Source of the DNA: Scalindua_A sp046757465
GTDB lineage: Bacteria; Planctomycetota; Brocadiia; Brocadiales; Scalinduaceae
Assembly: GCA_046757465.1 (NCBI GenBank)
Contig: JBHHYH010000006.1
Coordinates: 1 to 64,000 of the forward strand
Direction: 5' to 3'
Length of the DNA stretch: 64,000 bases
This document shows, in pieces, positions 52,428 to 62,166 of the stretch. A program made the position numbers and the translations under genes. The stretch's first letter is position 1. Every line of letters starts with the position of its first letter. The notes beneath the pieces were generated by a model. It was not told where the DNA came from, did not search any database, and saw nothing but the letters and a program-made list of their open reading frames with translations.

Positions 52428-54083
52428 TTAACTTTCGAGTATTGCACCCTTATCCGCTGATGTTACACATTTAGCATATCTAGTAAGAAACCTATTCATC
52501 GCCTCTAAGGGGGGAGGCGACCACTTTGCACGACGACTATCAAACGCAGATTCTGACAATTCAGCATATAGCTTACGTTTTGGGATGTCAATAACTATCT
52601 CGTCACCATCCTCTATCAATGCTAAAGGTCCACCTACCATTGCCTCCGGAGAAACATGCCCTATACAAGGGCCCCTTGTGCCACCAGAAAAACGCCCATC
52701 CGTGACCAAGGCGACGGAATTATCCATGCCCATTCCAACAAGAGCCGCCGTGGGAGATAGCATCTCTTTCATACCAGGGCCTCCGCGAGGCCCTTCATAC
52801 CTGATAATAACTACTGAACCCTCTGGAACTTTTTTATTCATTATTGCCTGCATTGCATCTTCTTCACACTCAAAAACCTTTGCAGGACCCTTAAAAACCA
52901 TCATATCATCGGATAATGCGCTCTGCTTTATAACTGCTCCATCAGGCGCTATATTTCCATGAAGCACTGCAATACCACCTTCTTTACTGTAGGCATTCTG
53001 CTTTGTCCTGATTATGTCTTCATCATATACCTTTGCCTGTCTCGCAATTTCCCTTGTTCTAAAACCACTAACAGTCGTGCAGTCATTCAAGTCATCACCG
53101 AGTCTTTTCATCACTGCCGGAATACCACCAGCGTAAAAAAGGTCTTCCATAAAATGTTCGCCACCTGGCCTCAGGTTTGTTATTTGAGATGCCCTTTTGC
53201 TGATCTCGTCGAAGAGGTCTAACTCTATATTGATATCTGCTTCATTAGCTATCGCAGGAATATGCAAACATGTATTTGTTGAGCCTCCGAGCGCCATATC
53301 AATCAAGATTGCGTTTTCAAAGGCATCTCGTGTCATAATCTTTCTGCAACTAACATCCTCTTTTGATAGACTAACTATTTTTTGCCCGCTATTGTAGGCA
53401 ATCCTGTCTTTATCCGCAGAGATTGCCAAGGCTGCAGCACATCCCGGCAAAGACATCCCAAGTGCTTCAGTAACACACGCCATAGTATTTGCCGTATATA
53501 ATCCCTGACATGATCCAGGACCTGGACACGCCTCCATTTCAAGAGACTCTAGCTCTTCATCGTCAATTTTCCCTTTTTGCTTCCTGCCAACAGCCTCAAA
53601 GGTGTCGCGAACTAAAGAAAGCCGCTGCGTCTTATGACGCCCGGAAATCATAGGTCCAGCCGTAACCACAATAGCAGGAACGTCTATCCTTGCAGCACCC
53701 ATAAGCATCCCAGGAGTAATTTTATCGCAATTGGTTAACAACACTAATCCATCCAGACAATGTGCATTTGTAACACACTCTATTAAATCAGCAATTAATT
53801 CCCTTGAAGCAAGGGAGTAATTCATTCCTTTATGCCCCATTGCAATGCCATCACAAATACCTGGCACACCAAAGATGAAACTGACACCTCCCGCCGCATA
53901 TATACCTTTTTCTATCTCCCTCTCCAAACGTCTCATGTGGACATGACCCGGTATCAGATCCGTAAAACTACTGGCAATACCTATGAACGGCTTTTCCATA
54001 TCCTCTTTGGTCAGTCCGGTTGCATAAAGTAAGGCCCTTGCAGGCACTCTTTCTATACCACACGTAATAGTATCGCTACGCAA
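52428..54083 (-). CDS. ilvD: Dihydroxy-acid dehydratase
   Basis: A 551-residue Fe-S enzyme that dehydrates 2,3-dihydroxy acids in valine, leucine and isoleucine synthesis. The cluster Cys residues are in VPGICDGIAMGHKGM, LTNCDKITPGMLMG and EACPGPGSCQGLYTANTMAC. The C-terminal barrel has LSPTAALVGMGMDNSVALVT and DGRFSGGTRGPCIGHVSPEA. It is full length. No other ilv gene is adjacent; tRNA-Gln lies downstream. Confidence 0.97.
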   Translation of the reverse strand: MRSDTITCGIERVPARALLYATGLTKEDMEKPFIGIASSFTDLIPGHVHMRRLEREIEKGIYAAGGVSFIFGVPGICDGIAMGHKGMNYSLASRELIADLIECVTNAHCLDGLVLLTNCDKITPGMLMGAARIDVPAIVVTAGPMISGRHKTQRLSLVRDTFEAVGRKQKGKIDDEELESLEMEACPGPGSCQGLYTANTMACVTEALGMSLPGCAAALAISADKDRIAYNSGQKIVSLSKEDVSCRKIMTRDAFENAILIDMALGGSTNTCLHIPAIANEADINIELDLFDEISKRASQITNLRPGGEHFMEDLFYAGGIPAVMKRLGDDLNDCTTVSGFRTREIARQAKVYDEDIIRTKQNAYSKEGGIAVLHGNIAPDGAVIKQSALSDDMMVFKGPAKVFECEEDAMQAIMNKKVPEGSVVIIRYEGPRGGPGMKEMLSPTAALVGMGMDNSVALVTDGRFSGGTRGPCIGHVSPEAMVGGPLALIEDGDEIVIDIPKRKLYAELSESAFDSRRAKWSPPPLEAMNRFLTRYAKCVTSADKGAILES

Positions 54084-54300
54084 CTTTAAATCCCTCTTAA
54101 ATAGAATGAATATTTATAAGGTTTTTTCTAACATGGCCTTAGTTTGATTATATCCAGAGAGGTTTAATGTTGTCAATGCCAAACTAACCCAGCCTATAAG
54201 CCCAAAATATTTAATTTGAATTTATACGAGAAAGGCTTTTGCTCCATAAAATATTTGCCTTGATTTGGTTATTAGCACAGGTAAAATAACAAATAATGTT

Positions 54301-56994
54301 ATGGAAACAAACGTAATCAGAAAAAAATATTTAAGTTTTTTTGAAAGAAAAGAGCATATCAGACTTCCAAGTGATTCGCTTGTCCCTGGAGATGACCCGA
54401 CTCTTTTATTCACCGGTGCCGGGATGAACCAGTTTAAAGACATGTTCCTTGGGAAAGGAAAGTTAGACGTCAAAAGGGCAACAACATGTCAAAAATGCCT
54501 TAGAACCGGTGATATCGAAAAGGTAGGTAAAACCCCGATGCACCATACTTTTTTTGAAATGTTAGGAAACTTTTCCTTCGGAGATTATTTCAAATCAGAA
54601 ACAATAGAAATGGCCTGGGAATTTATGCTTAAAGAGATGAAACTTCCGGAGGAAAGTTTGGTAGTAAGTATTTATCTAGATGATGAAGAATCCTACGAAA
54701 TCTGGCTAAAAAAGATTGGTGTTCCCAAAGACAAGATATACAGGTTTGGTGAAAAAGAAAATTTTTGGCCTGCCAATGCTCCTTCTGAGGGTCCAAACGG
54801 ACCCTGTGGGCCGTGTTCGGAAATCTTTTATGACAGAGGGCAAGACGTTGGATGCAGAAGAAAAGAATGTGCCCCTGATTGTGACTGTGACCGTTTCGTT
54901 GAGGTATGGAATCTAGTTTTTACGCAATTTGACAGAAAAGATGGAGGAGTCCTTGAGCCCCTACCAAATAAAAACGTAGATACAGGGATGGGTTTAGAAA
55001 GAATGGCCAGTGTTATGCAAGGCGTCAACACAAACTTTGAAATAGATATCTTTAAGCCCATTATTCAGAATATTTCCGAGTTTGTTGAAGTTAAGTACCC
55101 CGCATCTTGCTTTCAGCAACCGAGTAGGCCCCGCTTTGCGGGGGAAAGCAGCGGGGATAAATTAATGAATCGAATAGCCGATCATATAAGGGCAATCGTA
55201 TTTTGCATTTCAGATGGCGTTTTACCCAGTAATGAAGGAAGAGGTTATGTCGAAAGAAGACTCTTAAGAAGAGCAGTTCGTGATGGTTTAAAATTGGGAA
55301 AGAAGGATTGTTTTCTTTACAAACTCGTTCCCGTTATAGCAGAAGTAATGAATGAACCATACCCCGAGATAAAGCAGCGTCGAGAAAATATTGCAAGAAT
55401 CATTAAAAACGAAGAAGAAAGATTTCACGATACATTACATATGGGGAGCAAGAGATTGGCAGAACTTATAGAAGGCCTTCGAAAGAAGAGACAAAAAGTT
55501 CTATCTGGTAAAGAGGCATTTCAACTGTACGATACCTTTGGTTTTCCGCTTGATATGACTGAATCAATCTTAAAAGAAAACAACCTGCTTATCGATAAAA
55601 AAGGCTTTGAAAAAGAGATGGCCATACAACGTAAACGGGCAAAAATATCCTCACAAATGAAGGGAAGTATATTTGACGAAGGCCCGTTAAGTAAAATAAA
55701 AGAAATAACAAAAGAAACGGTTTTTCTTGGTTATGAAAAACATGAAGCTGAAGGTAAAGTAATCGGACTGATTGTAAATGAACAATTGGTTGATTGTGTT
55801 GAAGCTGGTCAAGAGGTACATATAGTTTTAGACCAAACTCCCTTTTATGCAGAGGCTGGTGGTCAAGTCGGTGACACAGGTATAATTCAAACAAAACACG
55901 CAAATGTTGAAATCTGCGATACGAAGATCTTAAATAACATCATAGTGCATATCGGCAAGGTAATTAAGGGTAAGATTAGTACAAATGAAAATGTTATTTC
56001 TAAGATTGATGTGAAACGAAGGACAGCCATCAAACGTAATCATTCAGCAACACACTTGCTTCACTATATCTTACGTCAAGTGATTGGGCAACATGCTGAA
56101 CAATCCGGCTCTCTTGTAGCGCCTGACAGACTTCGCTTTGACTTTCATCACTTTACTGGTGTAGAAAGAAGTGAACTCTCAAGAATAGAAGAACTTATGA
56201 GTGAAAAGATCATGGAAAATACCCCAGTTGTTACTCAAGAAATGACATTAAACGAGGCAAAGTCAACGGGAGCAGTAGCTCTATTTGGTGAAAAATACGG
56301 CGAAAATGTCAGGGTAGTAAGTATTGGAGACTACAGCCGTGAACTCTGTGGAGGAACACATGTTGGCAATATCGGTGAAATAGGCCTATTCAAGATTATT
56401 AGCGAGTCATCAATAGCTGCGGGAATACGCAGGATAGAAGCTGTAACTGGTAAAGAAGCCCTCGCAAAGATAAGCCATAAAGGAGAGATACTTGAACGAT
56501 TATGTAATATTCTCGATGTTCAAGAAAATGCGATTATCCAACGTACCGGAGAGCTGATACAACAGCTAAAAAGTTTAAGAAAAGAAGCACAGAAGGCGAA
56601 GAAGGAAAGCGCCCAAAAATATTCCTCTAATCTTATCGCTAATGCCAGGGAAATATCAGGTGTAAAAATCGTGACAGAAATAATGGAAGGAGTAGGGATA
56701 GAAGATTTAAGAAAAACTGCAGACTCATTAAAAAAAAGATTAGGCTCTGTAGCAATAATTTTAGGAACTACTGAGGATGGAAAAGTCATCTTGATAACGG
56801 CATTAAGCAATGATTTAGTGAAGAAAGGGCTTAATGCCGGAAATATTGCCAAAGACATGGCAAAAATTGTAGATGGTGGCGGCGGTGGGCGCGCGGATAT
56901 GGCTCAAACCGGTGGCCGATCCCCAAATAAGATGAATGAAGCCATTGATTTTGCGTTCAAGACAATTCGAGAAAAAATCGAACATTGCATGTGA
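54301..56994 (+). CDS. alaS: Alanyl-tRNA synthetase, with an internal palindromic insertion
   Basis: From the ATG at 54301 the enzyme has 897 residues and opens METNVIRKKYLSFFERKEH, which is standard; an in-frame ATG 12 codons upstream is less likely. The class II catalytic core includes LFTGAGMNQFKDMFLG and MHHTFFEMLGNFSFGDYFK; the editing domain has the zinc set NHSATHLLHYIL and LCGGTHVGNIGE; the C-Ala domain ends in GGGGGGRADMAQTGG. Around residues 267-285, PASCFQQPSRPRFAGESSG has no counterpart in the family and is encoded by a 59-bp palindromic element. It sits just before the conserved RIADHIRAIVF, on a surface loop by position, so function is probably kept. Confidence 0.96.
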   Translation: METNVIRKKYLSFFERKEHIRLPSDSLVPGDDPTLLFTGAGMNQFKDMFLGKGKLDVKRATTCQKCLRTGDIEKVGKTPMHHTFFEMLGNFSFGDYFKSETIEMAWEFMLKEMKLPEESLVVSIYLDDEESYEIWLKKIGVPKDKIYRFGEKENFWPANAPSEGPNGPCGPCSEIFYDRGQDVGCRRKECAPDCDCDRFVEVWNLVFTQFDRKDGGVLEPLPNKNVDTGMGLERMASVMQGVNTNFEIDIFKPIIQNISEFVEVKYPASCFQQPSRPRFAGESSGDKLMNRIADHIRAIVFCISDGVLPSNEGRGYVERRLLRRAVRDGLKLGKKDCFLYKLVPVIAEVMNEPYPEIKQRRENIARIIKNEEERFHDTLHMGSKRLAELIEGLRKKRQKVLSGKEAFQLYDTFGFPLDMTESILKENNLLIDKKGFEKEMAIQRKRAKISSQMKGSIFDEGPLSKIKEITKETVFLGYEKHEAEGKVIGLIVNEQLVDCVEAGQEVHIVLDQTPFYAEAGGQVGDTGIIQTKHANVEICDTKILNNIIVHIGKVIKGKISTNENVISKIDVKRRTAIKRNHSATHLLHYILRQVIGQHAEQSGSLVAPDRLRFDFHHFTGVERSELSRIEELMSEKIMENTPVVTQEMTLNEAKSTGAVALFGEKYGENVRVVSIGDYSRELCGGTHVGNIGEIGLFKIISESSIAAGIRRIEAVTGKEALAKISHKGEILERLCNILDVQENAIIQRTGELIQQLKSLRKEAQKAKKESAQKYSSNLIANAREISGVKIVTEIMEGVGIEDLRKTADSLKKRLGSVAIILGTTEDGKVILITALSNDLVKKGLNAGNIAKDMAKIVDGGGGGRADMAQTGGRSPNKMNEAIDFAFKTIREKIEHCM
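55098..55156. repeat. Palindromic element inserted in frame within alaS
   Basis: The outer arms are CCCCGC (55098-55103) with GCGGGG (55151-55156), the next arms GCTTTC (55109-55114) with GAAAGC (55144-55149), and an inner hairpin is CCCCGC-TTT-GCGGGG (55129-55143). The GC-rich palindrome is embedded in AT-rich coding sequence and adds about 15-20 residues to the protein. This resembles the protein-coding palindromic elements described in Rickettsia. Confidence 0.7.
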
Positions 56995-57014
56995 ACTTCC
57001 GTAGTGTTTTTTGC

Positions 57015-57043
57015 TTGACAAAGGTAAGGTACGGCTATAGAAT
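57015..57043 (+). promoter_or_regulatory. Putative sigma-70 promoter for the rpmF-plsX-fab cluster
   Basis: TTGACA (57015-57020) and TAGAAT (57038-57043) are spaced by 17 bases, about 270 bases upstream of rpmF. The long leader that follows holds two GGTATTAAAG direct repeats (near 57136 and 57164) but no recognised riboswitch. Confidence 0.5.
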
Positions 57044-57316
57044 ATGTCGGTTTTTGAACCAAGAATCTCCTTATAAGCTTTTAGAATTTAAGGAGATAGG
57101 TAAAAAGGGAAGGACAAGAAAGTAACGGGAGGCTTGGTATTAAAGCTCCCCCCTATAAGGTGGGGTATTAAAGGGTAGCTATTTAAATGCCATTTATCCT
57201 TATGCTGTGCATGGGCATTCTGGCATATAATTCATAAAGGTGATTCCTTATGCTTCCCTTTCTTTCTTCTTCTTCCCTTTTTTCATTTTAAATTTAATTA
57301 ATTTAAGAATAATATA

Positions 57317-57547
57317 ATGGCACTTCCAAAAAGAAAACATTCAAATTCCAGGACAGGTAAAAGGCGTTCACATGACGCATTGGATCCTCCGAATATTCCA
57401 AGTTTTGAATCTGCGAAAAAGACTTCAGGTTATAGATCAAAGAGGTTTATTTGTCCTCATTGTAAACAGATAAAGAGACCCCATACGATTTGCCATAATT
57501 GTGGCTACTACCATGGTCGTCAAGTAATTGCTGTTGAGAGAACATAA
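57317..57547 (+). CDS. rpmF: 50S ribosomal protein L32
   Basis: A 76-residue basic ribosomal protein with the L32 opening ALPKRKHSNSRTGKRRSHDA and a zinc ribbon made of CPHC and CHNC. It is longer than many L32 proteins, with a C-terminal YYHGRQVIAVERT. It leads the conserved rpmF-plsX-fab cluster, three bases before plsX. Confidence 0.95.
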   Translation: MALPKRKHSNSRTGKRRSHDALDPPNIPSFESAKKTSGYRSKRFICPHCKQIKRPHTICHNCGYYHGRQVIAVERT

Positions 57548-57550
57548 ATT

Positions 57551-58567
57551 ATGCGTATTGCTGTTGATGCAATGGGTGGTGATTCAGCCCCATCTGAAAT
57601 CGTAAAAGGAGCTGTGAATGCTGCCTGTAAATTTTCTAACCACGAGATAATACTGGTAGGTGACCAGAAGCAAATTCATAATGAATTAGATGTATTTGGC
57701 ACCACCCCTAACAATATTTCCGTTGTTCACTCCTCACAAGTTGTAGGTATGAATGAGTCTGCAACGATTGTCGTACGAAAAAAAATTGACTCATCAATTA
57801 CAAAAAGCGTTAAGTTAGTAGCAAAAAAAGAGGCAGATGCCGTAGTAAGTGCAGGAAACACAGGCGCAACGGTGGCTGCAGCAACTTTATTTCTTCGTAC
57901 ATTAGAAGGTGTTAAACGTCCGGGAATAGGTGTAACTATACCAACCTTTCATGGTGTATGCGTGGTAATGGATGCTGGGGCAAATATAAAATGTAAATCT
58001 GCACATTTATTACAATACGGAATCATGGCCTCAGTTTTTTGTAAGTATATCTTAAATATAGAAAAACCAAGAGTTGGTCTTTTAAATATTGGTGAGGAAG
58101 ATGCCAAAGGTAATGACTTGGTTAAAGAAGCTTTTACACTGCTTTCAAGCTCACCATTGAATTTTATTGGAAATGCAGAAGGTCGTGACGTGTTTGATGG
58201 TAAGTTTGACATAGTTGTTTGCGAAGGTTTTGTAGGCAATGTCTTGCTAAAATTTGCAGAAGGTCTTACCATAAGCCTTTTATCTGCTTTTGTCTCAGAA
58301 GCAAAGAAAAATACTCTGACAAAAATGGGTATATGGCTTTGCAAACCTACTTTAAAACAACTACGCAGCAAAAACGACTATTCCGAATACGGTGGTGTAC
58401 CACTACTTGGAATTGACGGAATATGCATAATCGCACATGGCAGATCAGATTCAAAGGCAATTCAAAATGCCATAAGGGAAGCAATACAATTTAGAAAATA
58501 TCAAGTAAATAAACATATTGTTTCCGGACTTGAGAGAGCTGATTCATCTCTCATAACTGCTATTTAA
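57551..58567 (+). CDS. plsX: Phosphate acyltransferase PlsX
   Basis: The 338-residue enzyme converts acyl-ACP to acyl-phosphate for glycerolipid synthesis. Family landmarks are MRIAVDAMGGDSAPSEIVKG, AVVSAGNTGATVAAATLFL, VVMDAGANIKCK, VGLLNIGEEDAKGNDLVKEA and VCEGFVGNVLLKFAEG. It links fatty acid synthesis to phospholipid assembly (with pgsA elsewhere in the window). Confidence 0.96.
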   Translation: MRIAVDAMGGDSAPSEIVKGAVNAACKFSNHEIILVGDQKQIHNELDVFGTTPNNISVVHSSQVVGMNESATIVVRKKIDSSITKSVKLVAKKEADAVVSAGNTGATVAAATLFLRTLEGVKRPGIGVTIPTFHGVCVVMDAGANIKCKSAHLLQYGIMASVFCKYILNIEKPRVGLLNIGEEDAKGNDLVKEAFTLLSSSPLNFIGNAEGRDVFDGKFDIVVCEGFVGNVLLKFAEGLTISLLSAFVSEAKKNTLTKMGIWLCKPTLKQLRSKNDYSEYGGVPLLGIDGICIIAHGRSDSKAIQNAIREAIQFRKYQVNKHIVSGLERADSSLITAI

Positions 58568-58602
58568 AGAGACAATTTTCCTAATTTAAATTAGGATAAT
58601 TA

Positions 58603-59592
58603 ATGGAAAAAAGGTACAAAGCATCAATTACAGGGATAGGTTCATTTTTGCCCAAGAAAATACTCACCAACGACGATCTGGCGAAGATGCTTGAAACAAC
58701 TGATGAATGGATCACCAAGCGTACGGGGATTAAAGAAAGACGCATTGTAGAAAATGGAGCTGCCACTTCGGATCTAGCTATTGAGGCATCACTACGCGCG
58801 CTTGACGATGCTAAGGTATTACCCTCCGAAGTCGATCTTATTATAACATCTACCATTACACCTGATTGTTTATTCCCTTCTACCTCTTGCTTTATACAAG
58901 AGAAAATTGGGGCAAATAATGCAGGTGCCTTTGACATATTAGCAGCTTGTGCGGGATTCATTTACGCACTATCTACTGCCAAAAATTTTGTTATTTCTGG
59001 AAGTACAAAAACTGTTTTAGTTGTAGGTGCAGAATGCCTGTCAAAGATCACTGATTATACGGACAGGTCTACCTGTATTCTTTTTGGTGATGGAGCTGGG
59101 GCGGCAGTAGTTCAGAGAAGTAACGGTAAGCGTGAAATAATTAAAACTCATCTATTTGCAGATGGAAGTCAAGCAGATATATTAACGCTTCCAGCAGGTG
59201 GTTCTAAATTACCTACATCGCATGAAACTGTCGATTCTCATTCACATTATATCCAGCTAAAAGGAAAAGAGGTATTCAAAATTGCCGTTAATAACATGAT
59301 TGACGTAATCATTAAGACTGTTTCTGAAAACAATATGAAGATTGAAGACATCGACTTGATTGTTCCTCATCAAAGTAATATTAGAATCATAGAAGCAGCA
59401 ATGGAAAAACTCAATCTACCAAAGGAAAAGGCATTCATCAATATTGACAGATATGGCAATACCTCCTCCGCTTCTATTCCTATAGCAATTGATGAAATAG
59501 AAAAAGCAAAAATGTTAAAACCAGGAAATACGGTACTTTTGGTCGCATTTGGAGGAGGCTTAACGTGGAGTTCCTCTATCATCAAATGGTAA
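58603..59592 (+). CDS. fabH: 3-oxoacyl-ACP synthase III
   Basis: A 329-residue initiating condensing enzyme that joins acetyl-CoA (or another starter) to malonyl-ACP. The triad is the Cys in DILAACAGFIYAL (about residue 113), the His in IVPHQSNIRI and the Asn in RYGNTSSASIP. The opening ITGIGSFLPKKILTNDDLAK and WITKRTGIKERR are typical. Single copy in the cluster. Confidence 0.96.
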   Translation: MEKRYKASITGIGSFLPKKILTNDDLAKMLETTDEWITKRTGIKERRIVENGAATSDLAIEASLRALDDAKVLPSEVDLIITSTITPDCLFPSTSCFIQEKIGANNAGAFDILAACAGFIYALSTAKNFVISGSTKTVLVVGAECLSKITDYTDRSTCILFGDGAGAAVVQRSNGKREIIKTHLFADGSQADILTLPAGGSKLPTSHETVDSHSHYIQLKGKEVFKIAVNNMIDVIIKTVSENNMKIEDIDLIVPHQSNIRIIEAAMEKLNLPKEKAFINIDRYGNTSSASIPIAIDEIEKAKMLKPGNTVLLVAFGGGLTWSSSIIKW

Positions 59593-59593
59593 A

Positions 59594-60520
59594 ATGGCTA
59601 AAACTGCTTTTTTATTTGCGGGTCAGGGAGCACAATACGTTGGAATGGGTAAAGATATTTACTCTCAAACCAGAGAAGCAAGAGAAGTATATAACAGAGC
59701 GAACGAGATACTGGGTTTTGACTTGTCAGATATATGTTTTAACGGGAAACAGGAGGAACTTAACAAAACCTCTATCTGCCAACCAGCAGTTATGGTCACA
59801 AGCATAGCAATCCTGAGTGCTTTTAAGGAACGCAATAATGGAAATATCTCATGCCATGCAGCAGCAGGCTTAAGTTTGGGAGAATATACTGCACTTGTCT
59901 TCACAAATTCTATATCGTTCGAAGATGCTTTACAACTTGTCTATAAGCGTGGACAGTTTATGCAAGAAGCATGCGATAAGGAAAATGGGACTATGGCTTC
60001 AATAATAGGATTGAGGGAATCAGAAGTTAAAAAGATATGCGAAGAAGCGAGAGAATATGGGGACGTTTGTGCTGCAAATTATAATTCTCCAGAACAAATA
60101 GTTATCTCAGGGAAAGAAGAAGCTGTAAAAAAAGCAATGACTATCGCAAAAGAAAAAGGTGCAAGAGCGGTAATACCGCTAAAGGTTAGCGGTGCGTTCC
60201 ATTCCGCTTTGATGAGTCCGGCTAGCAATAAGCTTGCAAAAGAAATCGAAAAGACAAAAATTTCAAAAACAGAAATACCTGTCATGACAAACGTAAATGC
60301 AAAATACATAGACGAGCCTGACGAAATAAAGTCTTCTCTTATTAAGCAGCTTGATAGTCCTGTAAGATGGAGTCATTCTATGCAAAATCTTATAGATGAT
60401 GGTATAGAGAAATTTTATGAAATCGGTCCTGGGAAAGTTCTTACGAGTCTATTAAAAAAAATAGATTCTACAAAAAAAGTCAGAAATATTGACAAATACA
60501 ACTCTTTAGTAGATATTTGA
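59594..60520 (+). CDS. fabD: Malonyl-CoA--ACP transacylase
   Basis: A 308-residue acyltransferase that loads malonate onto ACP. The start FLFAGQGAQYVGMGKDIY, nucleophile Ser in AAGLSLGEYTAL and catalytic His in SGAFHSALMSPA are present, with the Arg in YKRGQFMQEAC. Its ATG directly follows the fabH stop codon. Confidence 0.96.
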   Translation: MAKTAFLFAGQGAQYVGMGKDIYSQTREAREVYNRANEILGFDLSDICFNGKQEELNKTSICQPAVMVTSIAILSAFKERNNGNISCHAAAGLSLGEYTALVFTNSISFEDALQLVYKRGQFMQEACDKENGTMASIIGLRESEVKKICEEAREYGDVCAANYNSPEQIVISGKEEAVKKAMTIAKEKGARAVIPLKVSGAFHSALMSPASNKLAKEIEKTKISKTEIPVMTNVNAKYIDEPDEIKSSLIKQLDSPVRWSHSMQNLIDDGIEKFYEIGPGKVLTSLLKKIDSTKKVRNIDKYNSLVDI

Positions 60521-60555
60521 AAAATTAAGAAAATTTGCCTTAAGGAGGAACGACT

Positions 60556-60807
60556 TTGTCTACAGAAGAACAGACGATCGAAGAAAAAGTAAAAGAAATA
60601 ATTATTAAACAAGTGGGTGCAAATAAGGAACAAGTCACGCACGAAACGTCGTTTGTAAATGACTTAGGTGCAGATTCGCTTGACACAGTAGAACTTGTTA
60701 TGGAATTTGAGGATGCATTCGATATGAACATCCCCGATGAAGATGCAGAAAAAATACAAACCGTTGGGGATGCAATAAAATATATTAAGGAGCACATACA
60801 AAAGTAA
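60556..60807 (+). CDS. acpP: Acyl carrier protein
   Basis: An 83-residue acidic carrier protein with the phosphopantetheine Ser in LGADSLDTVELVMEFED. It starts with TTG at 60556, seven bases after AAGGAGG. Its stop overlaps the fabF start (TAATG). It carries the growing acyl chain for FabH, FabF and PlsX encoded around it. Confidence 0.96.
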   Translation: MSTEEQTIEEKVKEIIIKQVGANKEQVTHETSFVNDLGADSLDTVELVMEFEDAFDMNIPDEDAEKIQTVGDAIKYIKEHIQK

Positions 60808-62048
60808 TGGGGCACCGTGTAGTAGTAACTGGCCTCGGTGTGATAACACCATTAGGCCAAAGCAAAGATCAACTTTGGACATCGTTATGCAATGGCAAAA
60901 GTGGAATTAACAAAATAACATCTTTTGATACAACTGATCATGAAGTTCTCATTGCTGGTGAGGTAAAGGATTTTGAGCCAAGTAAATGGTTTGATAAAAA
61001 ACTGGAACGGAGATTAGACAGATTTACTCAATTTGCATTAGCTTCATCAATCCTTGCCGTTGAAGACTCTGGAATAAATTTTGATAAGATAGACCGAAAT
61101 AGAGTAGGTACGATTATTGGCACCGGTATAGGAGGTATTCTTGAGATTGAAGCACAACATAGGGTATTGCTTCAGAAAGGACCATCAAGAGTTTCTCCAT
61201 TTATGATTCCTAAACTAATGGCAAATGCCGCACCCGCTCATATTGCCATTAAATTTGGTATTCACGCCGCAAACTTTTCTGTTATCACTGCATGCGCATC
61301 AGGTGCACATGCCATTGTCGAAGCCGTCCGAGTCATCCAGAAAGGAGAAGCTGATGTAATGATTGCTGGAGGCACGGAATCAACGATATCTTCTCTCTGT
61401 GTGAGCGCATTTACTAATATGAAAGCTTTATCCACGAGAAATGACAACCCTCATTCGGCAAGCAGACCATTTGATAAGGATAGGGACGGATTTGTCATAT
61501 CAGAAGGTGCAGGTATCATAATCTTAGAAGAGCTGGAGACTGCAAGAAAAAGAAACGCTCATATCTATGCGGAGGTGCTTGGTTTTGCCATGAGCGACGA
61601 TGCATATCATATCGCAGCGCCTCATCCAAATGGTGAAGGTGCGTGCGTTGCTATGAAAAATGCCTTAAAAGAATCCAAGTTGAATCCTGAGCAAATATCT
61701 TATATTAATGCACATGCAACATCTACTCCCATGGGTGACGAAGTTGAAGTTGATACTATCAAAAGGGTTTTCGATGGCAACGTCAAGAATTTGTCTATCA
61801 GCTCAACAAAGTCTATGCTAGGACACTCATTAGGTGCAGCAGGTGGTATTGAAACAGTAATATGTGCATTAGTAATTGATAAAAACGTCATGCCACCTAC
61901 AATAAACTATGAAACACCAGATCCAAACTGTAACGGCGTTGATTTTGTTCCAAATGAAGCGAAGGAGAAAAAAATACAAAATGTGATGTCTAATTCTTTT
62001 GGTTTCGGTGGGCACAATGTGAGTATTGTATTAGGAAAGTTACGCTAA
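60807..62048 (+). CDS. fabF: 3-oxoacyl-ACP synthase II
   Basis: A 413-residue elongating condensing enzyme. Active-site residues are the Cys in VITACASGAHAIVEAV, the His in INAHATSTPMGDEVE and the His in KSMLGHSLGAAGGIE. It ends the cluster, which has no fabG, fabZ or fabI, so the reductases and dehydratase must be encoded elsewhere. Confidence 0.96.
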   Translation: MGHRVVVTGLGVITPLGQSKDQLWTSLCNGKSGINKITSFDTTDHEVLIAGEVKDFEPSKWFDKKLERRLDRFTQFALASSILAVEDSGINFDKIDRNRVGTIIGTGIGGILEIEAQHRVLLQKGPSRVSPFMIPKLMANAAPAHIAIKFGIHAANFSVITACASGAHAIVEAVRVIQKGEADVMIAGGTESTISSLCVSAFTNMKALSTRNDNPHSASRPFDKDRDGFVISEGAGIIILEELETARKRNAHIYAEVLGFAMSDDAYHIAAPHPNGEGACVAMKNALKESKLNPEQISYINAHATSTPMGDEVEVDTIKRVFDGNVKNLSISSTKSMLGHSLGAAGGIETVICALVIDKNVMPPTINYETPDPNCNGVDFVPNEAKEKKIQNVMSNSFGFGGHNVSIVLGKLR

Positions 62049-62166
62049 AAACCCTTTATACACACGGTACGACTTTAGCCCTTTATGTCGGACATTTATT
62101 TTTTTGCCAAGAAATGACAAAAAATTATTACAAAGCGCTTAAACCTCTGTCTATCTTTTGTAAAAA

